Assembly: GCA_901538445.1 (NCBI GenBank) | Contig: LR594584.1 | Coordinates: 3,693,527-3,757,526 of the forward strand | Length of the DNA stretch: 64,000 nt | From: Gemmataceae bacterium | Lineage (GTDB): Bacteria; Planctomycetota; Planctomycetia; Gemmatales; Gemmataceae | Reading direction: 5' to 3' | Shown here: positions 18,921 to 27,553 of the stretch, piece after piece | Layout: each line of letters begins with the position of its first letter | How positions within the stretch are numbered: position 1 is the first letter of the stretch | Translations under genes and position numbers: made by a program | Notes under the pieces: generated by a model | Seen by the model: the letters and a program-made list of their open reading frames with translations, nothing else | The model's database searches: none | Told to the model about the DNA's origin: nothing

Positions 18921-21434
18921 TCACGGTCCGGTGCGGACGGGTGGGAACAGCGCCGGCAGCCGCGGAACGGGGGAGCCGCCCGTCGGCGTCACGCGCACGC
19001 CCGTGCCGGGTTCCGATCCGCCGCCCGGCTTCACGAGCCGCGGCTCGTGGGCGAGCTTGTCGAATTGATAGGTCCGCGTCGCGGTCGTTTCCCAGACGAG
19101 CTTGCAGTCCTGGTTGCCGACCCGCACGGGCAACTCCGCCCGGAACTCGTCGCCGGGGCGGTACGTCAACTTCGCGTCGCCCTCGGCGGTGAACCGGTAG
19201 CTCGTCCCGGCCCCCTCGCGCACACCGCCGCCGGCCTGCTTGAACGTGCGCGTGGTGCCCGGACCGCCCCGCGGGCCGACGGTGATCGCGAGCGGCCCGT
19301 TCGGGGCGACCTTGTTCAAGCCGAGGTCGAGCGGCAGCACGACGTCGAACCCCGCGGGGTTCATCTCGAACGTGTCGTGGCGCAGGAACGACGCGAGTTC
19401 GGCGACGGGATTGGTCGCGCCCTCGGTCCGCACTTTCGCAATGAGGAACAGCAACCGGCCCCACTCGGGGAACGGCGTCGCGGGGTCGGCGAGCGCCGCC
19501 GCGGTCGCCCGCCACGCCTCGGGCGTGTCCTTCTGGTCGGGGTTCGGTCCGAGCCGCTCGCGGAGCAGCGACTGGACGTGCCGGCCGCCGGTCCGCAGCG
19601 CCCGGTCGAGGCGCTCGGCCAACTCGCCCGGAACGGCCGGGTCGCGGAAGTTCCGCAACTGCCACTCGCTGTAGTCCTCGGTTTCGCGGGGGTAGCTCCG
19701 CAGCAGCGCCGCCAGCCGGTCGCCGGCGAGTTTGGCGGAATCGACCGCCGCCCCCGGGTCGGGCAGCACGAACACGGCCTCGGGCCGGTCCGGGCCGGCC
19801 GTGAGCCCGAGCGCGTCGCCGAGGTCGCGGAGGTGCGTGAGCCGGTCGCGGATGAACTCCCAGTTCCGCCGCCCCTGATCGACCCGCTCGAAGTTGTACG
19901 GCACCCAGTACGTCACCGACTTGCCGCGGAGCTGCTCGAGGGCCGGCGAGCCGGGGAGCGGGTCGTTCAGCGGGGCCGGGGGCCGGGCGGCCTCGGCCAG
20001 CAGCGCACCGACCTCGGCCCGCCAGTTCCCGCCGAGCGACGCGCTGTAGGTGAGGACCGTCCCGCGGCGCACGTAGTCGCGGTACCGCTCGAACAACTCG
20101 GCCTCGGCCGTGCGGATCGCGGCCGCGTCGGCGAGCCACTTGCGCCGCAACTCGGCCGCCGTCGTCCGGCCCCACGCGTAGTGCGGCGGCAGCGCGAGTT
20201 CGCCGTTGAGCGCCTGCTCGACGCGGGTCAGGTCGCCCAGGGTGCGGGTGTCCTCCGGTGCCTGGAACGTCAGGAGCTTCTCGCGGAACGCCTCGTAGTC
20301 CGCGATCTCCTTGAGCCGCGTCAGCACGAACCGGTGCAGGTCGTCGGGGACCGAGCCGAACCCGGCCTCGTCGCGGAACCCCGCGAGCACGTTCTTGTTC
20401 CGGGTCAGCGCCGGGTACGCGAGGCGGACCTCGGCTTCCGGTTCGTGCTGCTCGTAGGCGCGGATGCGCTCGGCGAGGCCCGGCCCGGTCGGCTGCGGCT
20501 GGAACACGAGCATCGTGGCGACGCTGAGCAGCAGGAAGCCGACGAACCCCAGGGACAGCGTCCGGGTCCACCAGAGCCGGCGGTCCGACGCGAGCACGCG
20601 GTCGCGGTGGCCCTTGGCCCCCGCGAAACAGCCGCGGAACAGTTCCGCCACGTTGAACGGCGCGTCCAGGTCGGCCGGCGCACCGGGAACGTTCGGGTGC
20701 CGCACCGCGACCGGGATCACGGTCAGGTCCACGTTGCCGAACGGGAGGAACGGCGACGGGATGCCGTCGTCGGGCTCGGCGTCCTTGAGGAACTTGTCGA
20801 ACTTGGTCCACGCCCGGTCGGCCCGCTGCTCGACGCGGCGGGTCCACGAGTCGAGCGTGTCGTCGGGCCGGGCGAGCCCGTCGCACTTGGTCAGCACGAG
20901 GAAGATCGGGAACCCGCCGACCTCGCGGGCGTTCACCTTCGCCTGCGCGACGATCGTGAGGAACGTGTCGAACTCCTCGAACGCCTCGCGGAGTTCGTCG
21001 TCGTCGGCCGCGCCGTCCACCATGAGGACGATCGCGTCGGCGTCGATCACCGCCCGCGCGACCGGGGAACGGGTGCCCGGGTCGCGGATCGCGTCGGGGT
21101 GCTGGATCAGGGAGTCGGCCGCCCGGCCCGAGCAGTCGTTGACCACGACGGTGACCGATTCGCCGAGCGCCCGCGTGCCCTCGCGCCACGGCCGGAGCCG
21201 CACCGCGGTGCTCGTCAATTCGGCGGGGTCGGGCGGGAGTTCGGTGCCGCGGTACACGGCGTCGCGGATCGTGGCGAGGCGACCGGACGTCTCGACCACC
21301 TCGCCCCCGAGCGCCGGCCCCTGCGTCTCGGACACCTTGAGCAGAGCCCCGAGGATCGCCGACTTCCCGGCCCCGCTGTGCCCGAACAGAAGCACCTGAG
21401 GCGTGTGCGGATCGGGCGGGGTTGGGATGGCCAT
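18921..21434 (-). CDS. Membrane-anchored GTPase with large extracytoplasmic domain
   Basis: An 837-residue protein. The N-terminal ~270 residues are a Ras-like GTPase: P-loop GHSGAGKS (residues 18-25), a DCSG G3-like motif (100-103) and TKCD for guanine specificity (182-185). One membrane helix follows (about 291-312). The remaining ~520 residues should lie outside the cytoplasm: a long helical part and a beta-rich end with almost no cysteine. This topology is like the part of IcmF/TssM after its second helix, but I see no sequence identity strong enough to claim that family. It ends a run of YbgC, TolQ-like, TolR-like and a 216-residue membrane protein genes. A GTP-controlled envelope machine is a plausible role. 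Start at the ATG at 21434. Confidence 0.75.
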   Translation of the reverse strand: MAIPTPPDPHTPQVLLFGHSGAGKSAILGALLKVSETQGPALGGEVVETSGRLATIRDAVYRGTELPPDPAELTSTAVRLRPWREGTRALGESVTVVVNDCSGRAADSLIQHPDAIRDPGTRSPVARAVIDADAIVLMVDGAADDDELREAFEEFDTFLTIVAQAKVNAREVGGFPIFLVLTKCDGLARPDDTLDSWTRRVEQRADRAWTKFDKFLKDAEPDDGIPSPFLPFGNVDLTVIPVAVRHPNVPGAPADLDAPFNVAELFRGCFAGAKGHRDRVLASDRRLWWTRTLSLGFVGFLLLSVATMLVFQPQPTGPGLAERIRAYEQHEPEAEVRLAYPALTRNKNVLAGFRDEAGFGSVPDDLHRFVLTRLKEIADYEAFREKLLTFQAPEDTRTLGDLTRVEQALNGELALPPHYAWGRTTAAELRRKWLADAAAIRTAEAELFERYRDYVRRGTVLTYSASLGGNWRAEVGALLAEAARPPAPLNDPLPGSPALEQLRGKSVTYWVPYNFERVDQGRRNWEFIRDRLTHLRDLGDALGLTAGPDRPEAVFVLPDPGAAVDSAKLAGDRLAALLRSYPRETEDYSEWQLRNFRDPAVPGELAERLDRALRTGGRHVQSLLRERLGPNPDQKDTPEAWRATAAALADPATPFPEWGRLLFLIAKVRTEGATNPVAELASFLRHDTFEMNPAGFDVVLPLDLGLNKVAPNGPLAITVGPRGGPGTTRTFKQAGGGVREGAGTSYRFTAEGDAKLTYRPGDEFRAELPVRVGNQDCKLVWETTATRTYQFDKLAHEPRLVKPGGGSEPGTGVRVTPTGGSPVPRLPALFPPVRTGP

Positions 21435-21473
21435 AACGCGACCGCGAGAGGTTCCGGGGTGGGCGATTACCGA

Positions 21474-21564
21474 CAGACAAGGAGAGGGGGGGGACACGGA
21501 GACAAGGAGGAGAAGACTTGGTTTTCAACCTCCTTGTCTCCGTGTCCCCACCTCTCCTGGTCTG
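21474..21564. repeat. Long inverted repeat at 3' end of the 216-residue protein gene
   Basis: Arms at 21474-21510 and 21529-21564 pair over about 36 bases with two mismatches and one indel; the loop is 18 bases. The arm touches the stop codon at 21565-21567. The inner 19 bases (GACACGGAGACAAGGAGG and partner) are perfect. Confidence 0.8.
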
Positions 21565-22215
21565 CTACTTCACCGCGGGGAACACGACGTCGAGGCCGGC
21601 GTCCTCGGCGGCCCACTTCGCGACCTGCGTCACGGCCGGGTGCTCGCGGGGCAGCGCGTTCCTCGCCGGGAACAGGATCGCGACGACGACCTTCCCCTTC
21701 TCGCCCTTTCGCCGCTCGGTGATCGCCGCCTTCAGGTCGCCGAACGTCTTGGGGGTGCGGTCGTCGTCGAGCTGGTAGAACCGCTCGTTCACCACGTCCT
21801 CGCCGCCGAGGACCGTGACGCGGAGGGTGACGTCGGCCGGCTTGATGTCGATCTTGGGCGGTGCTTTCGGATCGGCCTTGCCGTCGGGAGGGGTCACGGG
21901 CGGGCCGGACTTGCTGTTGGGGTCCGTGTTCGCGGTGCCCTTCCCGTCGCCGCCGTCGCCGATCGGCTTACCCTTCCCGGTGAGGACCAGCGCCGCGACG
22001 ATGACGGCGACGATCGCGCCGCCGACGGGCTTGCCGACCGCCTTGAAGTTGTAGGTGTCCTTTTGCTTGAACGCGTACCGCCCGACGGCCCACGCGAGGA
22101 CGCCGCCGGCGACGTACCCGACGAGTAACCCGCCGGCGATGAGCAACAGGCTGTGGACGAGTTCCGTGAGCGCGTTCTCCGCGCCCTCCAGCAACCCGAA
22201 GAGGGGAGCGTGCAT
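21565..22215 (-). CDS. Membrane protein with TolR/ExbD-like C-terminal domain (tentative)
   Basis: A 216-residue protein. Two N-terminal membrane helices (LLLIAGGLLVGYVAGGVLAWAVG and GGAIVAVIVAALVLTG) are followed by a low-complexity linker rich in G, K, D and P. The last ~85 residues (VTLRVTVLGGEDVV to AAEDAGLDVVFP) have the strand-helix order and late aDAGLDVV-type ending of TolR/ExbD periplasmic domains, though without that family's first helix. Gene order places it between the TolR-like gene (15 bases) and the GTPase gene. It is probably a structural partner of both. The domain reading is inference from pattern only. Confidence 0.6.
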   Translation of the reverse strand: MHAPLFGLLEGAENALTELVHSLLLIAGGLLVGYVAGGVLAWAVGRYAFKQKDTYNFKAVGKPVGGAIVAVIVAALVLTGKGKPIGDGGDGKGTANTDPNSKSGPPVTPPDGKADPKAPPKIDIKPADVTLRVTVLGGEDVVNERFYQLDDDRTPKTFGDLKAAITERRKGEKGKVVVAILFPARNALPREHPAVTQVAKWAAEDAGLDVVFPAVK

Positions 22216-22230
22216 GGCGGCCTCTCGCGG

Positions 22231-22779
22231 TCAGGGCGACAGTGCCGGAATGTCGAACCCGAACGGGACGTCCTTGAACCACCGCTTCATCTGCTCCTCC
22301 TGCGCCCCGGTGGGGTACGGGCTGAGCGGCCGGCCCGGCACCCGCCTCGGGTAGAGTATCAGGAAGAACACGTCCTTCACCCCCCCGCCGGTCGCGGCCG
22401 CGTCCTTCTGCTTGCGGATCAGCCGCTCGGCGTCGGCGTCGGTCTTGATGTCCTCGCGGGCCGGGTCGTAGTAGTACAGCGTGCCGCTGGCCGGGTCGAT
22501 CTCGAGCACCCGCACGGCGAGCCGGTCGGTCAGCTTGGCGAACTTCTCCCGCTCCATGCGCGCCACCTTCATCTGCTCCTCCTTGAGGAGCCGCTGGAGC
22601 TGCGTCACGTCCTCGGGCAGCGCCGGTTCGGCGGCCTTGTCCTTGGCCGCGGGGCCGGGCTCGACCGGGTCGGGGCCGCTCACGAACGGCATCAGCAGGA
22701 AGATGCAGAACAGGAGGATGAGGACGTCGATGAGCGGGATGAAGAACCGGGTGACGGACTTCCGCGGGGAGAGGATCAC
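22231..22779 (-). CDS. TolR/ExbD-like proton-channel subunit
   Basis: A 182-residue protein. Its single N-terminal helix (FFIPLIDVLILLFCIFLLMPFV) carries the membrane aspartate (D18) that TolR and ExbD use for proton flow. The outer part has a coiled-coil stretch (VTQLQRLLKEEQMKVARMEREKFAKLTDRL) and a C-terminal globular portion larger than in ExbD. The start is the GTG at 22779, which overlaps the stop codon of the TolQ-like gene by four bases (GTGA), a strong sign of translational coupling. It should work with the TolQ-like protein as a motor driven by the proton gradient. Confidence 0.8.
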   Translation of the reverse strand: MILSPRKSVTRFFIPLIDVLILLFCIFLLMPFVSGPDPVEPGPAAKDKAAEPALPEDVTQLQRLLKEEQMKVARMEREKFAKLTDRLAVRVLEIDPASGTLYYYDPAREDIKTDADAERLIRKQKDAAATGGGVKDVFFLILYPRRVPGRPLSPYPTGAQEEQMKRWFKDVPFGFDIPALSP

Positions 22780-23321
22780 AGCTTGTCCCCCGGGGCCTGT
22801 TCGGGGGCCGGGGCGTACCCGCCGAGGGCGCGGATCAGGTCGCGGCCGGTGGCGACGACCCACGCGGGCAGGATGTTGATGAACGCCATGTACAGCCCGC
22901 CGCCGGTCGCGGTGATCGCCGGGGCGTACTTGCGGATGATGTCGGACGGCTCGGGCCGCGCGCCGGGGGTGATCGAGCTGAACGTCTGGAGGATCGCGAC
23001 CACGGTGCCGATGAGCCCGAGCAGCGGGAACCACTCGGCGGCCTGCGACAGGTGGTTCACCCACCGGTCGGCCCGGTGGTCGAAGTCGGCCCGCGCGTCG
23101 CTCCACCGCATGGCCCGCCACGAGAACGCGACCTGGACCGCGAACAGCGAGAACCCGAGCCCGATGATGATCCAGTCGATCGGCGTCTCGGCCACGCGGC
23201 GGAGGTACTCGTGCCGGGCGTCGGCCGGGATGGCGACGAACAGGAGCGCCGCGGCCAGCACCGGCACGGCCGAGAACACCAGCGGCAGGACGACGTGGAT
23301 CCAGAACCGGCGCACGGGCAC
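22776..23321 (-). CDS. TolQ/ExbB/MotA-family proton-channel subunit
   Basis: A 181-residue inner membrane protein with four hydrophobic segments. The two family motifs are present: EWFPLLGLIGTVVAILQTFSSI and AITATGGGLYMAFINILPAWVV, the pore helices with small residues and threonine. It is shorter than E. coli TolQ (230 residues). It overlaps the TolR-like gene by four bases and follows the YbgC-type gene by 13 bases, the same order as the classic ybgC-tolQ-tolR start of Tol-Pal operons. tolA, tolB and pal do not follow. Confidence 0.85.
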   Translation of the reverse strand: MPVRRFWIHVVLPLVFSAVPVLAAALLFVAIPADARHEYLRRVAETPIDWIIIGLGFSLFAVQVAFSWRAMRWSDARADFDHRADRWVNHLSQAAEWFPLLGLIGTVVAILQTFSSITPGARPEPSDIIRKYAPAITATGGGLYMAFINILPAWVVATGRDLIRALGGYAPAPEQAPGDKL

Positions 23322-23334
23322 CTCCTGAACGCGG

Positions 23335-23724
23335 TCACTTGGTCTGCACGAGGAAGTCGGGCATGGCCTGCAACTTCCCGGCCCGGTCCACGCACGCGAG
23401 CGTCGTGAGCGCCTCGCACACCAGCGTCCCGCCCTCGCGGAACACCTGGTACTGGTGCTCCAGCCGCACCGGGCTCGTGCGGACGACGGTGGTGCGGATC
23501 GTGAGCACGTCGTCGTAGTGCGCCGGGCTGCGGTACTTGATCTCGACCTTGGCGACCACGAGGAAGAACCCCTTGTCCTCGAGGTCCTTGTACGACACGC
23601 CGGTGTCCCGGAGCAGTTCCGTGCGGGCCTGCTCGAAGTACACCAGGTAGTTCGCGTGGTGCAGCAGCCCCATCCGGTCCGTCTCGGCGTACCGCACCCG
23701 AATCTGGATCTCGCCCGTGACCAT
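23335..23724 (-). CDS. ybgC: YbgC/4-hydroxybenzoyl-CoA thioesterase family acyl-CoA thioesterase
   Basis: A 129-residue hotdog-fold thioesterase. The catalytic region YAETDRMGLLHHANYLVYFEQARTELLR is typical, with the aspartate in ETDRMG and the following HHANY segment. In many bacteria this gene opens the tol-pal operon, and here it directly precedes TolQ- and TolR-like genes, which supports the Tol reading of the cluster. Start at the ATG at 23724; the frame upstream is a shadow of the signal peptidase gene. Confidence 0.88.
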   Translation of the reverse strand: MVTGEIQIRVRYAETDRMGLLHHANYLVYFEQARTELLRDTGVSYKDLEDKGFFLVVAKVEIKYRSPAHYDDVLTIRTTVVRTSPVRLEHQYQVFREGGTLVCEALTTLACVDRAGKLQAMPDFLVQTK

Positions 23725-23739
23725 GAACCCGTCCTTCGG

Positions 23740-23835
23740 ACCAGAGGACAGAGCCGCAGAGAACAGAAGAGCAGAAAGCGAGGAAGCGCACTCTTCTTGA
23801 TCTGGCTTCTGACTTCTGAAGTTCTGTTCTCTGGT
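23740..23835. repeat. Inverted repeat, ACCAGAGGACAGA family, at 3' end of signal peptidase gene
   Basis: Imperfect arms at about 23740-23770 and 23806-23835 begin with ACCAGAG and pair in about 24 of 30 positions. The right arm ends two bases from the stop codon of the signal peptidase gene. The start of the arm, ACCAGAGGACAGA, is repeated at 62866. Confidence 0.7.
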
Positions 23836-23837
23836 TG

Positions 23838-25640
23838 TTACTTGATGAACCCGATGCGGCTGTGCTCGAACGGCCACCCGGGCCAGAACACGAACACGGC
23901 CTTGCCGAGCATGAGCCGCTCGGGGACGGTGCCCCAGTCGCGGCTGTCGGAGCTGTGCGCGCTGTTGTCGCCCAGGCACAGGTAGTGCCCGGGTTGGACG
24001 TAGTACAGGCTCCCCTGCGTCGGCGACGCGTTGCCGCGGCGGGTGTAGAACACGTCGCGGTGCAACTTGATCGCCTGCACCGTCACCTTGCCCTTCGCGC
24101 CGATGCCCGCGGGCGCGTCCACGTCGTTGGTCTTCGTCCACCCCTCGGGGTTGACGTCCGGCTTGCCGTCGGCGTCCTTGAACGCGGCCTCCTGCTCGGG
24201 CGTCGGGAGCTGGTAGTCGGCCTCGGTGCCGAAGTCGATGCGGCGGCCGTCCACCCACACCCACAGCCGCGCGTCCACGTTCCCGAACCGCAGCGTGTGC
24301 GTGCCGCCGGCCGAGACCTTGCACGGGCGGGTGGGGGTGCCGAACGGGGTCTCGGCCGGGTCCGGCCCGGTGCGCGACAGCGTCACCTTCCCCTCGGCGA
24401 ACGTCGCCTGGAACCGGTTCACCCCGCGGGACAGCTCGAGCACCACCTCGGCCCCGGCGGTGAGCGTCGCCTTGCACTCGACGACGAGGTCGCCGACCCA
24501 CAGCCGGTCGGCCCCCTGCGAGTCGCGGACGCCCATGCGGCCGGCCGCGTCCGGGCTCATCCCCGCGTTGTACCCGAGGAAGTTATCGACGTGCGTCGGG
24601 ATCTGCTTCGCCAGCCCCTCGGGCTCCACGGCCCCGGGGAACTCGTCGCCGGCGACCATCTCGCCCCACGGCCGAGCGAGGTGCCGGTAGCGGATCCAGT
24701 CGAGGTCGGCGCGCTCGTGGCCGAACACCTTCGGCTGGTCCTTGTTGTCGCCCGTCCAGGCGACGGCAGCGGGCTGGTTGGGGTTGGCCCCCGGGGCGGG
24801 CGCGGCGTACCACCGCGGCGGCACCTTCCCCGCGAGTTCGACCGGTTGGCGGTCGTTGTCCCACACCACCCGCAGGTCGGCGAGTAACTGCGCCTCGCCC
24901 TTGCGGACCATCTTGAACCCGCCCTCGCGGCCGTCCGGGAACCCGGCCCCGCGGGACGCCTCGAACAGGTTGGTGGCCAGCGGGTTCGACTGGTTCACCG
25001 TCGAGTACATGTACCGGTCTTCCCACAGGTTGTTCGGGTCCGCGGGCCGCGGGTACAGCGGCTGGCCGTTCTCGTCGGTCGCGTCGGCCGGGTAGTCCAG
25101 CGACCGGGTCACGAACAGGTCGCCGCGGTAGATGCCGACGGTCTCGCCACCGAACCCCATCGCCCGCTTGATGTAGTTCTGGGCGGTGTACTTCTCTTGC
25201 GGCGCCTTCGGGAACTTGAACACGACCACGTCGCCGCGCTGCGGCTCGCGGACGTGGTACAGCGGCTTGAGCACCAGCACGCGGTCGCCCGTGTTGTTCT
25301 GGGGGACGGGCTTGAGGTCGTCGATCCGCCCGCGGTACCGGCAGTTCGGGCAGCAGTACCCGACGAGCGGCGTGCGGCGGCCGTCGCGGCCCTCGACCTC
25401 GTCGTGAGAGTTGACCGGGAACTCGTGCTCGCACTTCGGGCACTTCACGATCTTCTGGTAGCCGTAGAGCGTCTCGGCCATGCTCCCGGTGGGGATGACG
25501 AACGCCTCGGTGACGAACAGCTTGAGCAGCAGCACCAGCACGACCACGAACACGACCGTCTCGACCGCCTCGCGGGCCGCGTCCCGCGGCGGGGCCGGCT
25601 TCTTCTTCTCGTCGGCCACGGGGTCGGCGGTGTCTGGCAT
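23838..25640 (-). CDS. lepB: Signal peptidase I, very large form with zinc-ribbon and beta-sandwich inserts
   Basis: A 600-residue signal peptidase I, against about 200-320 residues in most bacteria. After one membrane helix the catalytic serine S53 sits in FVIPTGSM and the catalytic lysine K158 in YIKRAMGFGGE; the C-terminal box GDNSAHSSDSRDWG is intact, so it should be active. Between serine and lysine is a small zinc-ribbon-like insert with CPKC (67-70) and CCPNC (96-100). Between lysine and the last box is a ~300-residue insert that reads as a beta-sandwich (VVLELSRGVNRFQATF, LRFGNVDARLWVWVDGR). A paralogue lies directly upstream, after lepA, the usual lepA-lepB order. ATG at 25640 has GAAGGG upstream. 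Confidence 0.9.
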   Translation of the reverse strand: MPDTADPVADEKKKPAPPRDAAREAVETVVFVVVLVLLLKLFVTEAFVIPTGSMAETLYGYQKIVKCPKCEHEFPVNSHDEVEGRDGRRTPLVGYCCPNCRYRGRIDDLKPVPQNNTGDRVLVLKPLYHVREPQRGDVVVFKFPKAPQEKYTAQNYIKRAMGFGGETVGIYRGDLFVTRSLDYPADATDENGQPLYPRPADPNNLWEDRYMYSTVNQSNPLATNLFEASRGAGFPDGREGGFKMVRKGEAQLLADLRVVWDNDRQPVELAGKVPPRWYAAPAPGANPNQPAAVAWTGDNKDQPKVFGHERADLDWIRYRHLARPWGEMVAGDEFPGAVEPEGLAKQIPTHVDNFLGYNAGMSPDAAGRMGVRDSQGADRLWVGDLVVECKATLTAGAEVVLELSRGVNRFQATFAEGKVTLSRTGPDPAETPFGTPTRPCKVSAGGTHTLRFGNVDARLWVWVDGRRIDFGTEADYQLPTPEQEAAFKDADGKPDVNPEGWTKTNDVDAPAGIGAKGKVTVQAIKLHRDVFYTRRGNASPTQGSLYYVQPGHYLCLGDNSAHSSDSRDWGTVPERLMLGKAVFVFWPGWPFEHSRIGFIK

Positions 25641-25689
25641 TGCGAACCCTTCAAGGAAAGCACAAACAGAGCGCCGCTCACACCATTCA

Positions 25690-25763
25690 CTTTCGAGCCA
25701 CGGGGCTTGTCCCCGTGGTCTTTCTGCGCTCACACCACGGGGACAAGCCCCGTGGCTCGAAAG
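25690..25763. repeat. Perfect 30-bp inverted repeat between the signal peptidase genes
   Basis: Arms at 25690-25719 and 25734-25763 are perfect complements, with a 14-base loop. They contain nested GGGGCTTGTCCCC palindromes. The element starts 14 bases after the stop codon of the second signal peptidase gene and has no U-tract. Confidence 0.9.
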
Positions 25764-25777
25764 AGTGCCGCACTTCG

Positions 25778-27457
25778 TCAGTGCAGCCACCGCAGGCGGT
25801 TCCAGTCCACGGTCTGGAACTGGCGCTCGCGGCCCCCGGCCGTCACGCGGGCGGCCCGCAGCGGCTGGTGGATCAGAAATGGTTTACCGATGAACTCCGC
25901 CTCCGGCACGCCCGGGGTCGGCCATTTCCGGCTGTCCTGCGAGTTCCCGCTGTTGTCGCCCATCATGAAGAACTCGTCCGGCCCGAGCGTGACGGGTGCG
26001 CCGTGCGGCGGCTGCGTCCCGTGCTCGCCGAACTGGGTGTAGTACACGTCGCGATACAGTTTCAGGTTGCGGACCACAAGGCGTGATCCGCGTGCGCCGA
26101 ACTGGAGCGGCCGGCGGACCTCGCCCCGCGTCTGGGCCGGCGGCAGGTCCACTGCGGGTGCAACTGTCTTGCCGTCGATCGCGAGCAGCGCCCGCCGGTC
26201 CACGAACGAGAACTCGAACCGGTGCGTGCGGCCGACCTCCAGCGCCACCCCGCGGGCGGTCTCCAGTGGCCCCTTCCCCTCGTGCGTGACGATGGCCAGC
26301 CCGCCGGCCCGCGTGCCGACGGTGACCTCGGCGCTCACCGCGTCGGCCCCGTCCATGAGCCGGCACGCGAAGCTCCCGTCCTCGCAGGAGGCGAGCACCT
26401 CAACGTCGCACGACACGGAGAAGTCGTTCGCGGTGGGCAGCTTCTCGAACGACCGCTTGGTGACCGGCAGCCGGCCGACGGACCGGAGCCCGTCGTAGCT
26501 GTTCCACACGCGAACGGCCTGCTCCTCGCGGTCGTCGAGGCTCCAGTTGCGGTACGTGACGGCGCGGATCGCCTGGGCGTGCCGGCCGGCGTCGAGGTGG
26601 AGTTCGCCGCCCGTCACGACCGCGTCGCTCGCGGGCTCGGGCTGGCGGTCCGAGGCCGGCGGGAGCCGCGGGTCGTTCTCGGCCGGGTCCGCGAGCCACC
26701 GGGCGTTCCACCCGCCGGGGTCGGGGACGAACGCCATGTCGTACACGGGGAACCGCGTCTCGCGGAGTTCGGGGAGCGACTTCCGCAGCAACTCGCCGTC
26801 GGCGTACACCTCCCCGTTGAGGATCGAGATGGTTTCCCCGGGCAGGCCGACGACGCGCTTGACGTAGGGCTTGCGGTACTCCTTCGGCTCCGGGTCCGGG
26901 CAGTGGAACACGCCCATCTCCCAGCGCCGCGGGCGGCGGAGGTTGAACACGTTCTTGTCCACGAGCAGGCGGTCGCCGTTGAGGTCCATCGCGTCGGCGA
27001 GCGAGAACCGCTGGCCGCAGTTGGGGCACGCGACCGCGTCGTACTGCTCGGCCGCGCTCACCCCGGAGGCCGGCGCACCGACCCGCACCGGGTACCCGCA
27101 CCGCGGGCACGGCCCCTCGCGGTGGTTGCCGAGCAGCGCCGGGGCCATGCTCCCGGTCGGGACGCCGAACGGCTCCAGCGCGACGACGCGGATGAAGAGG
27201 AACAGCGACACGAACACCGCCGCGATGTTCACGAGGACGCGGTACGGGCTCGGCCCGTGGTCCCCGGGCCTCGGTTGGTCGGGTGCGGCCGGGGCGGGTT
27301 CGGGGACCGGCAGCGGAAGTGGGGTGGGGAGTTCGTCGGCGACGGGGAGCGGTTCGGGCGCTGGGAGGGGCACCGGCAGTTCGTCCGCGAGCGGGAGTTC
27401 CTCCGCCGCCGGGTCGGCGGGCGGGTCCGCGGCCGGCGGTGCGTCGGGGTGGTCCAT
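25778..27457 (-). CDS. Signal peptidase I paralogue, very large form
   Basis: A 559-residue paralogue of the neighbouring signal peptidase. It has a ~65-residue N-terminal tail made almost only of P, A, L, E and D, then the membrane anchor, catalytic S103 (FGVPTGSM) and K200 (YVKRVVGLPGE), and the end box GDNSGNSQDSRKW. A CPRC (117-120)/CPNC (144-147) zinc-ribbon-like insert is again placed between serine and lysine, and the large insert before the last box again looks like a beta-sandwich (FSVSCDVEVLASCEDGSF to HRFEFSFVDRRALLAIDGK). The shared inserts show the pair arose by duplication; divergence suggests different substrates. Confidence 0.88.
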   Translation of the reverse strand: MDHPDAPPAADPPADPAAEELPLADELPVPLPAPEPLPVADELPTPLPLPVPEPAPAAPDQPRPGDHGPSPYRVLVNIAAVFVSLFLFIRVVALEPFGVPTGSMAPALLGNHREGPCPRCGYPVRVGAPASGVSAAEQYDAVACPNCGQRFSLADAMDLNGDRLLVDKNVFNLRRPRRWEMGVFHCPDPEPKEYRKPYVKRVVGLPGETISILNGEVYADGELLRKSLPELRETRFPVYDMAFVPDPGGWNARWLADPAENDPRLPPASDRQPEPASDAVVTGGELHLDAGRHAQAIRAVTYRNWSLDDREEQAVRVWNSYDGLRSVGRLPVTKRSFEKLPTANDFSVSCDVEVLASCEDGSFACRLMDGADAVSAEVTVGTRAGGLAIVTHEGKGPLETARGVALEVGRTHRFEFSFVDRRALLAIDGKTVAPAVDLPPAQTRGEVRRPLQFGARGSRLVVRNLKLYRDVYYTQFGEHGTQPPHGAPVTLGPDEFFMMGDNSGNSQDSRKWPTPGVPEAEFIGKPFLIHQPLRAARVTAGGRERQFQTVDWNRLRWLH

Positions 27458-27472
27458 GTGCGAATCCCGCCG

Positions 27473-27540
27473 GGCGAGCGGGGGCTCACGCCCCCGGGTG
27501 GAGCCAAGGGAAGACTCGGGGGCTCACGCCCCCGCTCGCC
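27473..27540. repeat. Inverted repeat, GGCGAGCGGGGG family
   Basis: Arms at 27473-27498 and about 27515-27540 share GGCGAGCGGGGGC and its complement, around two direct copies of GGGGGCTCACGCCCCC, itself a palindrome. The same family gives the perfect 28-bp element at 32089-32158. Confidence 0.85.
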
Positions 27541-27553
27541 GAGACCTGACCTC

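Noticed and set aside
18921..21434. Type VI secretion gene tssM/icmF
   Set aside because: Topology is similar, but there is no other secretion gene nearby and no clear TssM sequence motif.
18921..23321. Zorya-like defence system (ZorA/ZorB motor)
   Set aside because: The TolQ/TolR-like proteins are short, TolR lacks a peptidoglycan-binding domain, and no helicase or ZorC/ZorE gene is present.
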